A stretch of DNA of 64,000 bases from Desulfosarcina ovata subsp. ovata (GCF_009689005.1 NZ_AP021879.1:5613724-5677723), one strand, 5' to 3'. Positions 8,598-17,932 are shown, numbered from the stretch's first letter. The notes: generated by a model from the sequence alone, not told the origin. Made by a program: numbers and translations.

Positions 8598-9716
8598 TCA
8601 TCTTTCAGCGGCCACGATTGGAACAGCCCGGGCAATGGCCCAGATGAAACCGGCCAACTCGCGTGCAATCGCGGTGATGACCACGTTATGGTTTTTGCCC
8701 TTTGCAATCAACCTGCGGTAGCGGTGGCATAGTCGTAGCTGTGCATTCCAGGCAATATCCAAAACATCGTCCGGCAAGCCTTCCTGGCGTTTACGGATCG
8801 CCTTACTTTTCCGGGCCGGCATACGATAGGCCTGAGCCGATTCGATCAACGTCCTGCGGGCATGGGTATTGCCGGTTTTGGTAATGGGGCCTTTTTTGAT
8901 GGTGCCACCGCTTGAATGCTCCGATGGGATCAGACCCAAATAGGCCATCAGCTGTGCCGGCGTATCGAAACGGCTCAGATCCCCCAGTTCAGCGACGACG
9001 GTCACCGCGCTGAGCAAAGAAATCCCCCTGAGCGCTTGCAGAGCCTCGATAACCGGAAGCAATCGACTGGTTTGGCAACATTGCTCAATCGCTTTTTCGA
9101 TGCGCTTAACGCGGGCCTCATGGTCTCCCATGGCGTCCAGGTATTCGGTAAGGGCAATGTGCTGGGCCGGATGCGGCATCTTCAGATCCGCCAGCCAATT
9201 TAAATGCGCTTTACTCCATTTGCTTTTACCTGGATAATTGATCCCTTGTCGCAATAAAAAGGCATTGATCTGTTGTTTGACTTTGCGGAGCGATATTTGG
9301 ATGTCTTTTCGTGCACGTACCAGGTCACGAAGTGCTTCATCGGCCTGATCGGGGACATACACCGGCGTCAGTTCTCCGGAACGGTGGAGCGTCGCCAGGT
9401 GGGTTGCATCTCGGCGATCGTTTTTAACCCGATCACCGGTTTTTTTGGGGATCAGCGCCGGAGCAACGACAACGCAATCGATTCCCTTGCTTGTTAAATG
9501 CCTGTAGATTGGATATCCGCATGGACCTGCTTCATAAACACAATGCAATTCGGCGTTTTGTGAAATCAGTTTTCGCATGACGTTATCAATCTGCCCCAGG
9601 TCGTTGCTGATTTTTCCATACACTCGAACGTTTCCGTCACGTCCTTCATCGGCGATAGCAATGGTAATCGAATCTTTGTGGACATCCAAACCAACATACT
9701 TTACAATCTTTTTCAC
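8598..9716 (-). CDS. IS110-family transposase
   Basis: This 372-residue protein has the N-terminal DEDD domain (VGLDVHKDSITIAIADEG, then KNDRRDATHLA). Its C-terminal transposase_20 domain carries LRGISLLSAVTVVAELGDL, PAQLMAYLGLIPSE and SSGGTIKKGPITKTGN. The start is placed at GTG 9716 because AAGGAGG lies six bases upstream and the protein then begins at KKIVKYVGLDVHK, the normal family start. It appears intact. IS110 elements lack ordinary inverted repeats and are guided by a structured RNA encoded in a non-coding end. Confidence 0.92.
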   Translation of the reverse strand: MKKIVKYVGLDVHKDSITIAIADEGRDGNVRVYGKISNDLGQIDNVMRKLISQNAELHCVYEAGPCGYPIYRHLTSKGIDCVVVAPALIPKKTGDRVKNDRRDATHLATLHRSGELTPVYVPDQADEALRDLVRARKDIQISLRKVKQQINAFLLRQGINYPGKSKWSKAHLNWLADLKMPHPAQHIALTEYLDAMGDHEARVKRIEKAIEQCCQTSRLLPVIEALQALRGISLLSAVTVVAELGDLSRFDTPAQLMAYLGLIPSEHSSGGTIKKGPITKTGNTHARRTLIESAQAYRMPARKSKAIRKRQEGLPDDVLDIAWNAQLRLCHRYRRLIAKGKNHNVVITAIARELAGFIWAIARAVPIVAAER

Positions 9717-9942
9717 GGCCTGCCTCCTTGATTTTGGCTCTGTAGTTAGGGTTGTTAACGAACGCTTACTATAACCCACGTTTTCAAGGTTTGGCAGGCC
9801 TTTTTATTGCCGCGGTGGCTAACGTTCAACCATATTGTCTAACCCTTTGCTTGTAAGGACGCACGAAACTACCGCGCGCCTCACAGCAATCCGTTGTGCG
9901 ATGGAATTAAGATTATATTAGAGGCCATCGGACAGGGGAAAG
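9717..9942. other. Non-coding region upstream of the IS110 transposase
   Basis: These 226 bases contain no gene. They lie 5' of the IS110 gene, which in the IS110 subgroup is where the bridge RNA is encoded. I cannot identify guide loops by eye, so this is only a candidate location. Confidence 0.3.
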
Positions 9943-10278
9943 CTATTCACCATACATATCAGTAATAAGCTTGCGTAATTGAGCTGCTTTGATCTTTGAT
10001 AATTTATCTATTTTATTTTTCAGTCTTTTTTTGCTAATGGTTCTTATTTGGTCAACAGCAATTTCAGCATTTTTACTTGCGCATTTAATTTGAAGGCGGC
10101 TTCTCCATTTGGGGTGTAATTTTGAGGTCAAGGGGCATATGACAACTGTGTCTAAATATTCATTCATTTCATCTTGACTAACGATGACAACAGGACGAAT
10201 TTTTTTTATTTCACTTCCAATGGTTGGGTTAAGATCCGCGAAAAATATTTCGTACCGTTTAATATTCAAATTCTTCAT
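9943..10278 (-). CDS. MazF/PemK-type toxin endoribonuclease
   Basis: This protein of about 111 residues matches the MazF/PemK fold: YEIFFADLNPTIGSEIKKIR, RPVVIVSQDEMN, VVICPLTSK and AVDQIRTISKKRL. The family cleaves mRNA when released from its antitoxin. The start is uncertain. ATG 10278 has GGAGG directly against it, a TTG about 12 bases on has better spacing from that GGAGG, and ATG 10290 is also in frame. All overlap the end of the upstream antitoxin gene, indicating translational coupling. Confidence 0.9.
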   Translation of the reverse strand: MKNLNIKRYEIFFADLNPTIGSEIKKIRPVVIVSQDEMNEYLDTVVICPLTSKLHPKWRSRLQIKCASKNAEIAVDQIRTISKKRLKNKIDKLSKIKAAQLRKLITDMYGE

Positions 10279-10531
10279 CCTCCAACCCATCTAGAAGAGT
10301 AGTGTCAAAATCGTCCCAGTTTTCTTTCTCATCTGCCATGGCCTTATATGTATCTTCCCAAGAAAGCTTATTGTCCTCTTTTTTCCGGAGAAGTAATCCC
10401 TGCTCAGTTTCTTCGAGCAAAAGGGAGTTTTTTAGGCCATATTTTATAAGAAGCGGCTTAGGAATGCGAACCCCTTTGGAGTTTCCAATAGGAACCAATT
10501 TTACATCCCTTGTTCGTACTTGTTTTTCCAT
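10259..10531 (-). CDS. AbrB/MazE-like antitoxin
   Basis: This 90-residue protein has the swapped-hairpin AbrB DNA-binding region at its N terminus (VKLVPIGNSKGVRIPKPLL). Its acidic C-terminal tail (ENWDDFDTTLLDGLEDEEFEY) is the kind that wraps around a MazF toxin. It lies immediately upstream of the toxin gene and overlaps it. It probably represses its own operon by binding the promoter in 10532-10600. Confidence 0.9.
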   Translation of the reverse strand: MEKQVRTRDVKLVPIGNSKGVRIPKPLLIKYGLKNSLLLEETEQGLLLRKKEDNKLSWEDTYKAMADEKENWDDFDTTLLDGLEDEEFEY

Positions 10532-10911
10532 TTTTATTTCTCCTAATATTTTTTATTGAATTATTTATGTAATTATTGTAATTACATCTATCTAAAAGGT
10601 CAAGTTTTAATTTAAGGGTCATGATACCGGTATTCCGTTGAAATTGTAAATATTTCGCACAACATCGGTGTCCACGGGGCGGAGAGAAACATGCCGCCCG
10701 TGACACCGGGTTGTGCAAAAAATGAATAAAGTGCCCATAGCTAAAAAAGGCCTTGATCATCGTTTCGGCCAGCAATTTGGAACCTAAAACAAAGCCATGT
10801 AAATATTATTAATAAATCTAGACATTTATGTTTTTTTAGGGTATATGCTTAAAGTATGACTCAAAAATAATACCCCAGAATCGTCGGCCAAGGCAGGAAA
10901 TTACTGATATC
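10532..10911. other. Non-coding stretch with a palindrome
   Basis: There is no credible gene. The AT-rich part next to 10532 probably holds the toxin-antitoxin promoter. A strong hairpin lies at 10657-10716 and is listed separately. Confidence 0.5.
10657..10716. repeat. 60-bp GC-rich palindrome
   Basis: GCACAAC..CGGTGTC..GGGCGG on the left pairs with CCGCCCGTGACACCG..GTTGTGC on the right, with a loop of about ten bases (AGAGAAACAT). The surrounding DNA is AT-rich, so the palindrome stands out. It could be the end of a lost element or a terminator. Confidence 0.75.
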
Positions 10912-11871
10912 ATGGCAAAACATGAATCGGCACTAAAGGATAACACCAACCAGCGGGAAATTGCAAAACAACTTGGTATTCCTCGTTCAACGCTGCAGCA
11001 TTGGATGGATCGAAAAGATTCTATTGATGCTGAGCCTGAGGTCAAGGCATTTTTTGAATCGCCAACCGGAACAGCCTTTTTACACCGATTGGTTGTCGCC
11101 GCTCAGTTTGTAATAACGCTTTTAGGGCCTGGGAGCGTTCGATTGGTCTGCGAATTTCTCGAATTGTCAGGCCTTTCGAAATTTATTGCCACTTCGTACG
11201 GATCTCAGCAAAAAGTCTCGGTTGCTATCGAGCAAGCCACTGTCGATTTCGGCGATAAAGAAACCAATCGCATGGCAAAAGACATGGAACCTAAGGATAT
11301 CACCGCTTGCCTGGATGAGACGTTTCATCCTGAGACGTGTTTGGTTTCCATTGAACCGGAATCTAACTATATCTTGCTGGAAACATACGCCAATGGGCGC
11401 AAAGGTTCAGACTGGATGAAGGCGATGGAAGATGCATTGAAGGGGCTTCCTGTAACCGTGGTACAATCCTCAAGTGATTATGGTACGGGGATTGCCAATT
11501 ACGTCAAGAACCACCTTGGGGCGCATCATTCACCGGATGTTTTTCATATTCAGTACGAAGTGGTAAAGGCCTCCAGTACCGCCCTTGCCAGCAAAACGAA
11601 GGCGGCACAAAAAGCACTGGAAAGCGCTTCGGCAGCGGTTAATCGATGTATCGATCAACAAGTTGCCTACGAAAGCAAAGGGTCCCAACCTGGAAGAAAG
11701 CCTCAATTTGATCGAAAAATCCAGAACGCGCTGAAAAAAGAAGCTGAAGAGTTACATGCGCTCGAGGTTGCCATACTTCATCAAAAGCGCATGCAGAGGG
11801 CTTCAGGGACGCTCCTCGAGGGCTTCAGAGGGCTTCAGGGACGCTCCTCGGTTTTACAGATTATCAGATAA
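10912..11871 (+). pseudogene. Truncated DUF6399-like transposase
   Basis: The open frame gives 319 residues. Residues 1-295 look like the first half of a large protein I associate with the DUF6399 family. They include a small helix-turn-helix (REIAKQLGIPRSTLQHWMDR), TACLDETFHPETCLVSIEPE, and VVQSSSDYGTGIANYVKNHL followed by LGAHHSPDVFHIQYEV. Acidic residues in LDE and SSD suggest a DDE-type nuclease. From about 11798 the frame runs into sequence flanking a RAYT relic, so the C-terminal half is lost and the last 25 residues are not native. The family name is from memory. Confidence 0.65.
11798..11850. repeat. Short tandem repeat around GGGCTTCAGGGACGCTCCTC
   Basis: The unit GGGCTTCAGGGACGCTCCTC occurs twice, at about 11801 and 11828, separated by a partial copy. 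The same unit occurs once at 14151 at the equivalent edge of the other RAYT relic. It therefore marks one end of the duplicated module. Confidence 0.7.
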
Positions 11872-12260
11872 CCTCATCTGAAAGTTTAAACCCTTGCTCT
11901 TCGACAATCCGCAGGCCCCTCGCCACGGACTCGCTGGCCGTCGAGGCAGCGATGTTCTGTCGTTTTGATATCGCCACCGCGCTCATCCCACCAAGTTCCC
12001 GCGTCGCCCAATAGCACAACACGTTACGCGCCGTTACCGTTTTGCGTTGTTTTCCAGCAGTCCACCACCTGTGATTTGTCATCAATGCCTATGCGTAACA
12101 TGGTGTTTTGCTATCGGCCAGGATACCTCCAAGCCGATCCAAAAATTATCCCGATCGGAATCATCGGAAAAAATCTTTCTGCGATTGTTCTGCGATTGAT
12201 TCCCCTTAAAATGATGTGCTGCAGCGCTTCGGGGGCGTATATGCGGGATTTCCGTGGCAT
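11864..12260 (-). pseudogene. RAYT-like transposase relic, copy A
   Basis: ATG 12260 begins the N-terminal part of a REP-associated transposase (MPRKSR-like), with frameshifts. The sequence jumps after MTNH into the C-terminal part TAGKQRKTVTARNVLCYWATRE and NIAASTASESVARG. The catalytic centre is deleted. A relic with the same internal junction lies at 14183-14552 in the same orientation. The two copies are close relatives over about 460 bases and bracket the orphan Rhs tip. Confidence 0.85.
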
Positions 12261-12300
12261 AGTAACCGTTCAGCAGACAGATCTAAAATTGAAAACCGGG

Positions 12301-12412
12301 AATCCGACGAACGTCCCCAATGCTCCCCCAATGCTCCCAATGCTCCCCGGGAATCCGATGAACGTCCCCAATGCTCCCCAATACTCCAATACTCCCAATA
12401 CTCCAGACCGTT
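12301..12412. repeat. Degenerate tandem repeat CCCAATGCTCC / CCCAATACTCC
   Basis: A short unit close to CCCAATGCTCC recurs about nine times. A longer repeat of GGGAATCCGA(C/T)GAACGTC is overlaid at about 12299 and 12350. A shorter version follows the other RAYT relic at about 14590-14630. It may be a remnant of the REP-type sequences that such transposases act on. Confidence 0.7.
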
Positions 12413-12441
12413 TCCAGACCGCTTTTTCTGCGGCTTTGCGT

Positions 12442-13002
12442 TTATATCAATTCATGCCAAATTGCTAAAATAGCAACAAACAAACCGGTATGGCTAACAG
12501 CATTTGCATACCAACATAAGGTTGTTGGATAAACACTATAAACAAAACCTCTTCTGCTCCATCGTCTCTTATAGATCCAAGCTTCAAAATATACTGTTAC
12601 GACAAACAAGAGCACAAACCAAAAAAAAGACATATAAACTGCGAGCTTGTTGTACTGTCCATTTTCATATACCCATGTTCCAATTGCAGAAAGAATTCCG
12701 CCAATTTTTCCTGGCAAAAAGCTTCCAAATAGACCAGCAATGACCACTATTAATGGTAAACCGAAGGCGATTGCAATGGTAGATAAAATGTTTGCTTTAA
12801 ACACATCTACAAATGCCTCTTTTTTAGAAACGTTGATGAACCTTCGATAAATTAAGAATTCTACTCCAACAATCCATAACTGACCAATAATAAATACAGA
12901 ACTATTGAAAAGTAAAAGAAGTGGGCCACCACCAGCCCAAACATATGTTGGAGATAAAAGAAATATAAAAAAGGTAACTAATAGTATTCTTTTTGATTTC
13001 AT
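12442..13002 (-). CDS. Multi-pass membrane protein, candidate immunity for the orphan Rhs tip
   Basis: This 186-residue protein starts with a signal-like helix (KRILLVTFFIFLLSPTYVWA), followed by about three or four further membrane segments, for example IAIAFGLPLIVVIAGLFGSF and AVYMSFFWFVLLFVVTVYFE. I do not recognise the family. The start is set at ATG 13002, which has AAGGA upstream and lies eight bases after the Rhs tip stop at 13011. The position directly behind a toxin tip is where Rhs immunity genes sit. The DNA is much more AT-rich than the Rhs core, as is common for swapped tip and immunity pairs. Confidence 0.6.
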   Translation of the reverse strand: MKSKRILLVTFFIFLLSPTYVWAGGGPLLLLFNSSVFIIGQLWIVGVEFLIYRRFINVSKKEAFVDVFKANILSTIAIAFGLPLIVVIAGLFGSFLPGKIGGILSAIGTWVYENGQYNKLAVYMSFFWFVLLFVVTVYFEAWIYKRRWSRRGFVYSVYPTTLCWYANAVSHTGLFVAILAIWHELI

Positions 13003-13010
13003 ATTAATCC

Positions 13011-14147
13011 TTAAAAACAATTATCGAAACATTCTTGGAATTGATTGTCCGACCATTCTTGACAATTAGTACCCGGTCCCACAAGACCATAGTTTGGTCT
13101 TTGATTATTAAACCTTTGTAGTAAACAATTGTCAATGCATCTATTAGCACCTATTAACTCACAATTTTCAGGATTAAAATCATCATTACTTGGGGCGCCT
13201 AGTCCATAAAACCGATCATCTTGTCCGGTCTGCCCGCAACAAGTAACAACACCACCACGTTCAACACAAAGGTATTGATGATATAAAGGGTTCCCTGGCA
13301 CATCAGGCCCGCTTCTTTCGCCACTTCCCCTTAATGCGGCAAGCGGTCTGCGGCATCGGTAGGTACGTAACCCTGATGAGTCAATGTAATTAATAGAATT
13401 GTTTTGGGTATAGTGATAATTGTGCAGTTCTTGAGGTGTTTTCAGCAGATGAGGAACCATAAAATAAATTCTTGAATTGCCACCTGCGATAGAATGCGAA
13501 GGGTCAGGCGTCATATAGCGCCCACTGACCGGATCATAATACCTGTAGCAATTATAATGCAACCCGCTTTCCGCATCGAAGTACTGTCCAGAAAACCGCA
13601 GATTGTTGGTAACTGCTCCAACATCAATCGAGACTTCACCAAACGACGAGTAAGTAGCACTCCAAACCACCGCCCCGGAGGCGGATGTCATCTTCTGCGG
13701 CGTACCCAGATGATCGTTGTGGTAGTAGTAGTAATAGGCGGAGCCGATTTTCATAAACAGCGGATCGGTGCTCCAGGTGGAACCGGGTTTCCAACCGTAG
13801 GTTTTGATGACAGCGCCCGTGGCTTCGTACTCGCCCACCAGCCCTTCATCGCTGTAATGGAAGCAAGTCCGGGTGCCAGCGACATCCTTCCACAGGCGCC
13901 GGCCAAAGGGATCGTAGTGGTAGCTGGCGATCACATTGCCCGAACCGTCCTCCACACGCTCCAGGCGATCCTCCAGGTTGTAAAAGAACTTGGTTACCAC
14001 CCCACCGGCATTCTTTTCGATCATATTGCCGTTGAGGTCGTAATCAAAGGTTACATCATCATAACCGGTCAGCTCGTTGTTCTCGTTGTAGTCCCACTCG
14101 GTCGAGGTATCGGCAGCGGTCAACCGGTTGCCCACACCGTCATAAGG
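13011..14147 (-). pseudogene. Orphan Rhs C-terminal tip (displaced toxin module)
   Basis: This fragment repeats the end of the giant Rhs gene. It has YD-repeat core (NELTGYDDVTFDYDLNGNMI, FFYNLEDRLERVEDGSGNVI, YYYHNDHLGTPQKM) and the RYYDPVSGRYMTPDP border. It then carries a different tip of roughly 140 residues. The tip is cysteine-rich, with a histidine in NPLYHQYLC and a later cysteine in GPGTNCQEWSDNQF. Homology to the giant gene stops at 14147 inside a YD unit, where an in-frame stop and a RAYT module begin. It has no signal peptide or good start (a GTG at 14135 lacks a ribosome site). It is probably silent unless recombined onto a full-length rhs gene. Confidence 0.85.
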
Positions 14148-14182
14148 GGGGCTTCAGGGACGCTCCTCGGTTTTACGGATTA

Positions 14183-14552
14183 TCAGATAACTTCATCTGC
14201 TTGCTCTTCGACAATCCGCAAACCCCTCGCCGCGGACTCGCTGGCCGTCGAGGCAGCAATGTTCAGTCGTTTTGATATCGCCACCGCGCTCATCCCAAGT
14301 TCCCGCGTCGCCCAATAGCACAACACGTTACGCGCCGTTACCGTTTTGCGTTGTTTTCCACCAGTCCACACCTGTGATTTGTCATCAATGCCCACGCATA
14401 ACATGGTGTTTTGCTATCGGCCAGGATACCTCCAAGCCGATCCAAAAAACCATCCCGATCGAAATCGTCGAAAAAGATCTTTCTGCGATTGATTCCCCTT
14501 AAAATGATGTGCTGCAGCGCTCCGGGACATCTACCCGGGCTTTCCTTGGCAT
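14183..14552 (-). pseudogene. RAYT-like transposase relic, copy B
   Basis: ATG 14552 begins MPRKARVDVP. After a one-base shift it continues GALQHIILRGINRRKIF and DRDGFLDRLGGILADSKTPC. It then crosses the same internal deletion as copy A (11864-12260) into KTVTARNVLCYWATRELGMS and the C-terminal end. The shared junction shows that A and B arose by duplication after the deletion. Matching sequence spans about 14150-14613. Confidence 0.88.
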
Positions 14553-14633
14553 AGCAACCGCTTAGCAAACAGACCTAAAATTTTAAACCAGAAATCCGAC
14601 GAACGTCCCCAATACCCCACAATACCCCCCCCC

Positions 14634-14786
14634 GACCATGGCCTCCACGGATTTAAACGATATGTAGGCTTGGCGGTACTGTCCCGGAACATTCAGAAAC
14701 TGGGAGCAGCGCTGCAAGAACAGACGATAAAGAGAATTAAGCGACGTAAAAAAGCTGCCGAGCGGTCATTCCGATTAGCTGCATAG
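14634..14786 (+). pseudogene. C-terminal scrap of an ISNCY-like transposase
   Basis: About 50 codons encode GLHGFKRYVGLAVLSRNIQK followed by LGAALQEQT and a basic tail, ending at TAG 14784. This matches the C-terminal end of ISNCY/IS5-type DDE transposases. Nothing upstream belongs to the same gene. Confidence 0.65.
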
Positions 14787-15113
14787 CAGTTCCGAAATTT
14801 GTACGAGCAAAAGACAACAGGTGAGGTGTTCCCAAATTTGGCTCAAGACGAAAAATTATTGATGACATTTACTTTCTCAGCGAAGTAATTCGCGATCACT
14901 AAATGAACCATAATTACTTCTGTCTGAAAATTTCATAGAAAAAGGGGTTTTCGGCCAGGCACTATTTAGATAATGAGAGACGTTATATATTGAAAAAACA
15001 AAAGAAAAGATCTCCACAAGTAGTATTTTAACCAATATTTTTTCGCGTAGAAAATGAGAGTTACTCCTGTTAATAAAATAGAAAAACTTGAACGGATTGG
15101 ATAACAGGAGGTT
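14787..15113. other. Non-coding stretch upstream of the interrupted IS110
   Basis: It is AT-rich with no recognisable gene. The part next to 15113 should contain the 5' end of the IS110 element. Confidence 0.4.
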
Positions 15114-15346
15114 ATGAAAATGGACGACATTGCCCGCTTCGAAATGTTTTGTAAACTACGCAGCCAGATCAGAGGATCTGAAAACCAATTGATTGTCGGT
15201 ATCGATATTGCCAAAGACAAGCATCATGCTTTCTTCGGGACCGATAGGGGAAAGTCACTCTGGCGCCGGCTGATCTTTACCAATGATCTGATCGGCTTCG
15301 AGCGACTCATGGAACAGGTGGAGACGCTTATGAGCCAGCACAATAT

Positions 15347-16858
15347 ACTCGAGTTTTCGAAAAATAGTGCGGGACATTATTCTCAATATGTGCGATAATA
15401 TTTCTGGAGGTGTATAACATGCTGAAATAGAAGGGATAATAAGGATGAAGATTCCGTGCGCTAAGCCGCTCGCATTCCTTGTCACCGGGCTGTCCTTTTT
15501 GAAACCAGGGCTAACCAACATTCAATTTGATAACATGATACTGGTCGCAACGGCCTTGGTATTGGGTTCTGGATTCAACCTGAGCCGCATTAGTCGAATG
15601 TGGTTGGAAGAAAAGGCGGTTAGCACGCTTTCTTATTTTTTATCCGATGCAAAATTTTACATCCCCGAGTTGCAATTGCTTTATGCCAAACGCATCCAGC
15701 AAATGTACACCCTTCAACCAGGTTATTTTCTGATCGACGACACAATGAAACACCATACCAAATTCTGCAAATGGATTCACGGTGTGTTTGTTTTATTCGA
15801 TCATGCCTTTGGAACGAACATGAAGGCAACCTGCCTTGTTTTTGTGTATTACAGTGATGGAAACCTTATCAAATTTCCAATCAATTTCAGAATGTTTCAC
15901 AAAGAAACGGGGACGATGCCTTGGCAAAGAGGGAAAGCCCATCCATACAAAACCAAGTATGCGCTTGCCGTCGAGATACTGGAGTGGGCATTGGAAGTCG
16001 GTTTCCCCCCTTCCATGGTGTTAGCGGATTCCTGGTTTTGCACAGGGCCGTTTATCAAAGAACTTAAACGCCTTGAGCTCAGTTATATTATCGAACTCAA
16101 ACCCAATTACACGGTCAGGGTCCCATGCCAGCCCCCTAAGCTCACCCCCAAAGGGCGATTGTCAAAAAATCAATATTACACGCGGTCCCTGCCCGAGGTT
16201 TATAAATCCATTTCTTACGTTGAAAAATACGGCTTTACAGCAGACCCGGCAACTGGTAAAGCTCAAAAAGTTCTTTATCACACGAAGACTAAGACGCTTC
16301 GTTTAAATTCTATAACTGGCAAGCATTGTGTTGTTGAAAGTGTTGATCCCACCACTCAAACCACGAAATATTTACTTACCGATCAACTCACTTGGGAAGC
16401 CGGTAAAATTCTCATCACTTACAGCCATAGATGGGTAATTGAAGAGTTTTTCAGGAATGCGAAGCAGCTAACCGATATGGAGGGAGCCACTATCAGGAGT
16501 GAGCAAGGCGTATCAATAACGATATGCCTGGTGTCCTGGATTGACTCCCTCCTCCATTTTGAAAACTACAAGCAAAGCACTGCTGGAAAACTGTCAAAGG
16601 GATCATTAACGATCCCCTCAATTATACGTCAATCCCAATACGAAAATTTCAAGGCAGTATTTGAGAGACTGAAGGCGGACGAAGATTTTTATCGCAAGTG
16701 GTTAGAAGTGGAAGAGAAAAATATCTTCAGGTTCCGCAAACCGAGAAAAGAAGTGGAGTTGCTCGAACGGAACCAGAATCTCAACCCCCAAGAGGCTGCA
16801 TAGCAATGAAAGTGCCATAATCACAATTTGTCAAAGAACTATTTTTCGAAAACTCGAG
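15347..16858. mobile_element. Complete insertion sequence nested in an IS110 gene
   Basis: The 1512-bp element ends in near-perfect 20-bp inverted repeats (CTCGAGTTTTCGAAAAATAG at the left, its complement at the right). It is flanked by AATAT at 15342-15346 and 16859-16863, a likely 5-bp target duplication. The left border includes one extra A, so it may be off by one base. Restoration of the host frame supports the ends. Confidence 0.9.
15445..16803 (+). CDS. DDE transposase (IS4/IS701-like)
   Basis: This 452-residue transposase fills the nested IS. Likely acidic residues lie in PGYFLIDDTMKHHTK and SMVLADSWFCTGPF. YSHRWVIEEFFRNAKQ fits Y-x2-R-x3-E-x6-K of IS4-type enzymes, while the IDDT motif is more IS701/ISH3-like, so the subgroup is left open. 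The gene appears complete. The ribosome site is weak (AAGG shortly before ATG). Confidence 0.9.
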   Translation: MKIPCAKPLAFLVTGLSFLKPGLTNIQFDNMILVATALVLGSGFNLSRISRMWLEEKAVSTLSYFLSDAKFYIPELQLLYAKRIQQMYTLQPGYFLIDDTMKHHTKFCKWIHGVFVLFDHAFGTNMKATCLVFVYYSDGNLIKFPINFRMFHKETGTMPWQRGKAHPYKTKYALAVEILEWALEVGFPPSMVLADSWFCTGPFIKELKRLELSYIIELKPNYTVRVPCQPPKLTPKGRLSKNQYYTRSLPEVYKSISYVEKYGFTADPATGKAQKVLYHTKTKTLRLNSITGKHCVVESVDPTTQTTKYLLTDQLTWEAGKILITYSHRWVIEEFFRNAKQLTDMEGATIRSEQGVSITICLVSWIDSLLHFENYKQSTAGKLSKGSLTIPSIIRQSQYENFKAVFERLKADEDFYRKWLEVEEKNIFRFRKPRKEVELLERNQNLNPQEAA

Positions 16859-17932
16859 AATATGGAAAATGTCGTTTTCGGCTTGGAGCCGACCAGCAAC
16901 TACCACAAGCCGCTTACCCATTGGCTGACCGGGAAAGGCCATCTGGTGGTCTTGGTAGCCGGCAAAGCGGTTAAGGACAACCGGGAACTCCTTGATGGCC
17001 GCTGGGATAAAAACGATACCAAAGACAGCGCCAACGTCGCCGACCTGGTCAGCCAGGGAAAGTGCCTGTTCTATGAAAATCCGGAAGCCGATATGCTGGC
17101 GCTGCGCAGTCTCCTGGCGGTTCGGCGACAGCTGAAAAAAGAGGTGCATCGACTGCGCATGCGTATCCGCAACGGCCTCTTGGCCAAGTACTTTCCGGAA
17201 ATGGATCGATACTGGGGATCGTGCATCACCGAAAACCTGGCCATCATCCGATGGTATCTGGACCCACGCAAGATCGCCGCAACAGATTTCGAAGTCTTTG
17301 TACAGCATGTGACGACCACCGACCGAGGCGTTCGCCAAATGAACCGACTGAGAAAAATCCATGAGGCCGCCGGACGTTCCATCGGCCTGCCGGTTGACGA
17401 TGCGGCCGAATACGAAGCCAGGATGCTGGTCGAGAGGTTCAAGGCTGTCGAAAAGGAGCTTGAACAAGTCATGGACCAAATCAATACCATTTGCCGGGAA
17501 TTGCCATCTTACAAGCTATTGCTGACCATCCCCGGATTTGGTCCTTACATCGCGCCTCTGGTGCTTTCCGCCCTGGCCAACCCGTTGAGGTTTAAAAGCC
17601 GCAAGCAGGTAATCCGTCTGGCGGGATTGGATCTTAACGCCAGCCGCAGTGGTAAGAAAAGCCAGAACAGCGTGCCGGTCATTTCGAAGAAGGGTGATGC
17701 CGAACTCCGCTATGGCCTGTATCAGGCCGCCCTGATCGCCTCCTGCCACAATGATGGTTTTCGCCGGATATACAACCGTATGCTGGAAGGCCGCCAGGGG
17801 GAGCGCGGCATCAAGACCAAGGCACGCGTCAAGATCGCCGCCAAAATGTTGGTGATCGCCTGGACGATGCTGAAAAAGAACGAGCCGTTCAATGCTATCC
17901 ACCTTATGGCAGAGCCTGTTCATCACCGTTGA

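Larger units (their letters stand above)
15120..17932 (+). pseudogene. IS110-family transposase gene interrupted by another IS
   Basis: The N-terminal part (15120-15346) encodes LIVGIDIAKDKHHAFFGT and ends at SQHN. The remainder resumes at 16859 with MENVVFGLEPTSNYHKPLTH, ADLVSQGKCLFYENPEADML and a C-terminal transposase_20 domain (LLTIPGFGPYIAPLVLSALA, IRLAGLDLNASRSGKKSQN). Removing 15347-16858 and one AATAT restores one frame (SQHNMENVV). AGGAGG stands seven bases before ATG 15120. The gene was thus intact before the insertion. Confidence 0.9.

Noticed and set aside
10657..10716. Integron attC site
   Set aside because: The ends GCACAAC and GTTGTGC do not fit the RYYYAAC/GTTRRRY core sites, and no integrase is near.
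12301..12412. CRISPR array
   Set aside because: The units are short, directly abutting and degenerate, with no spacers of constant length.
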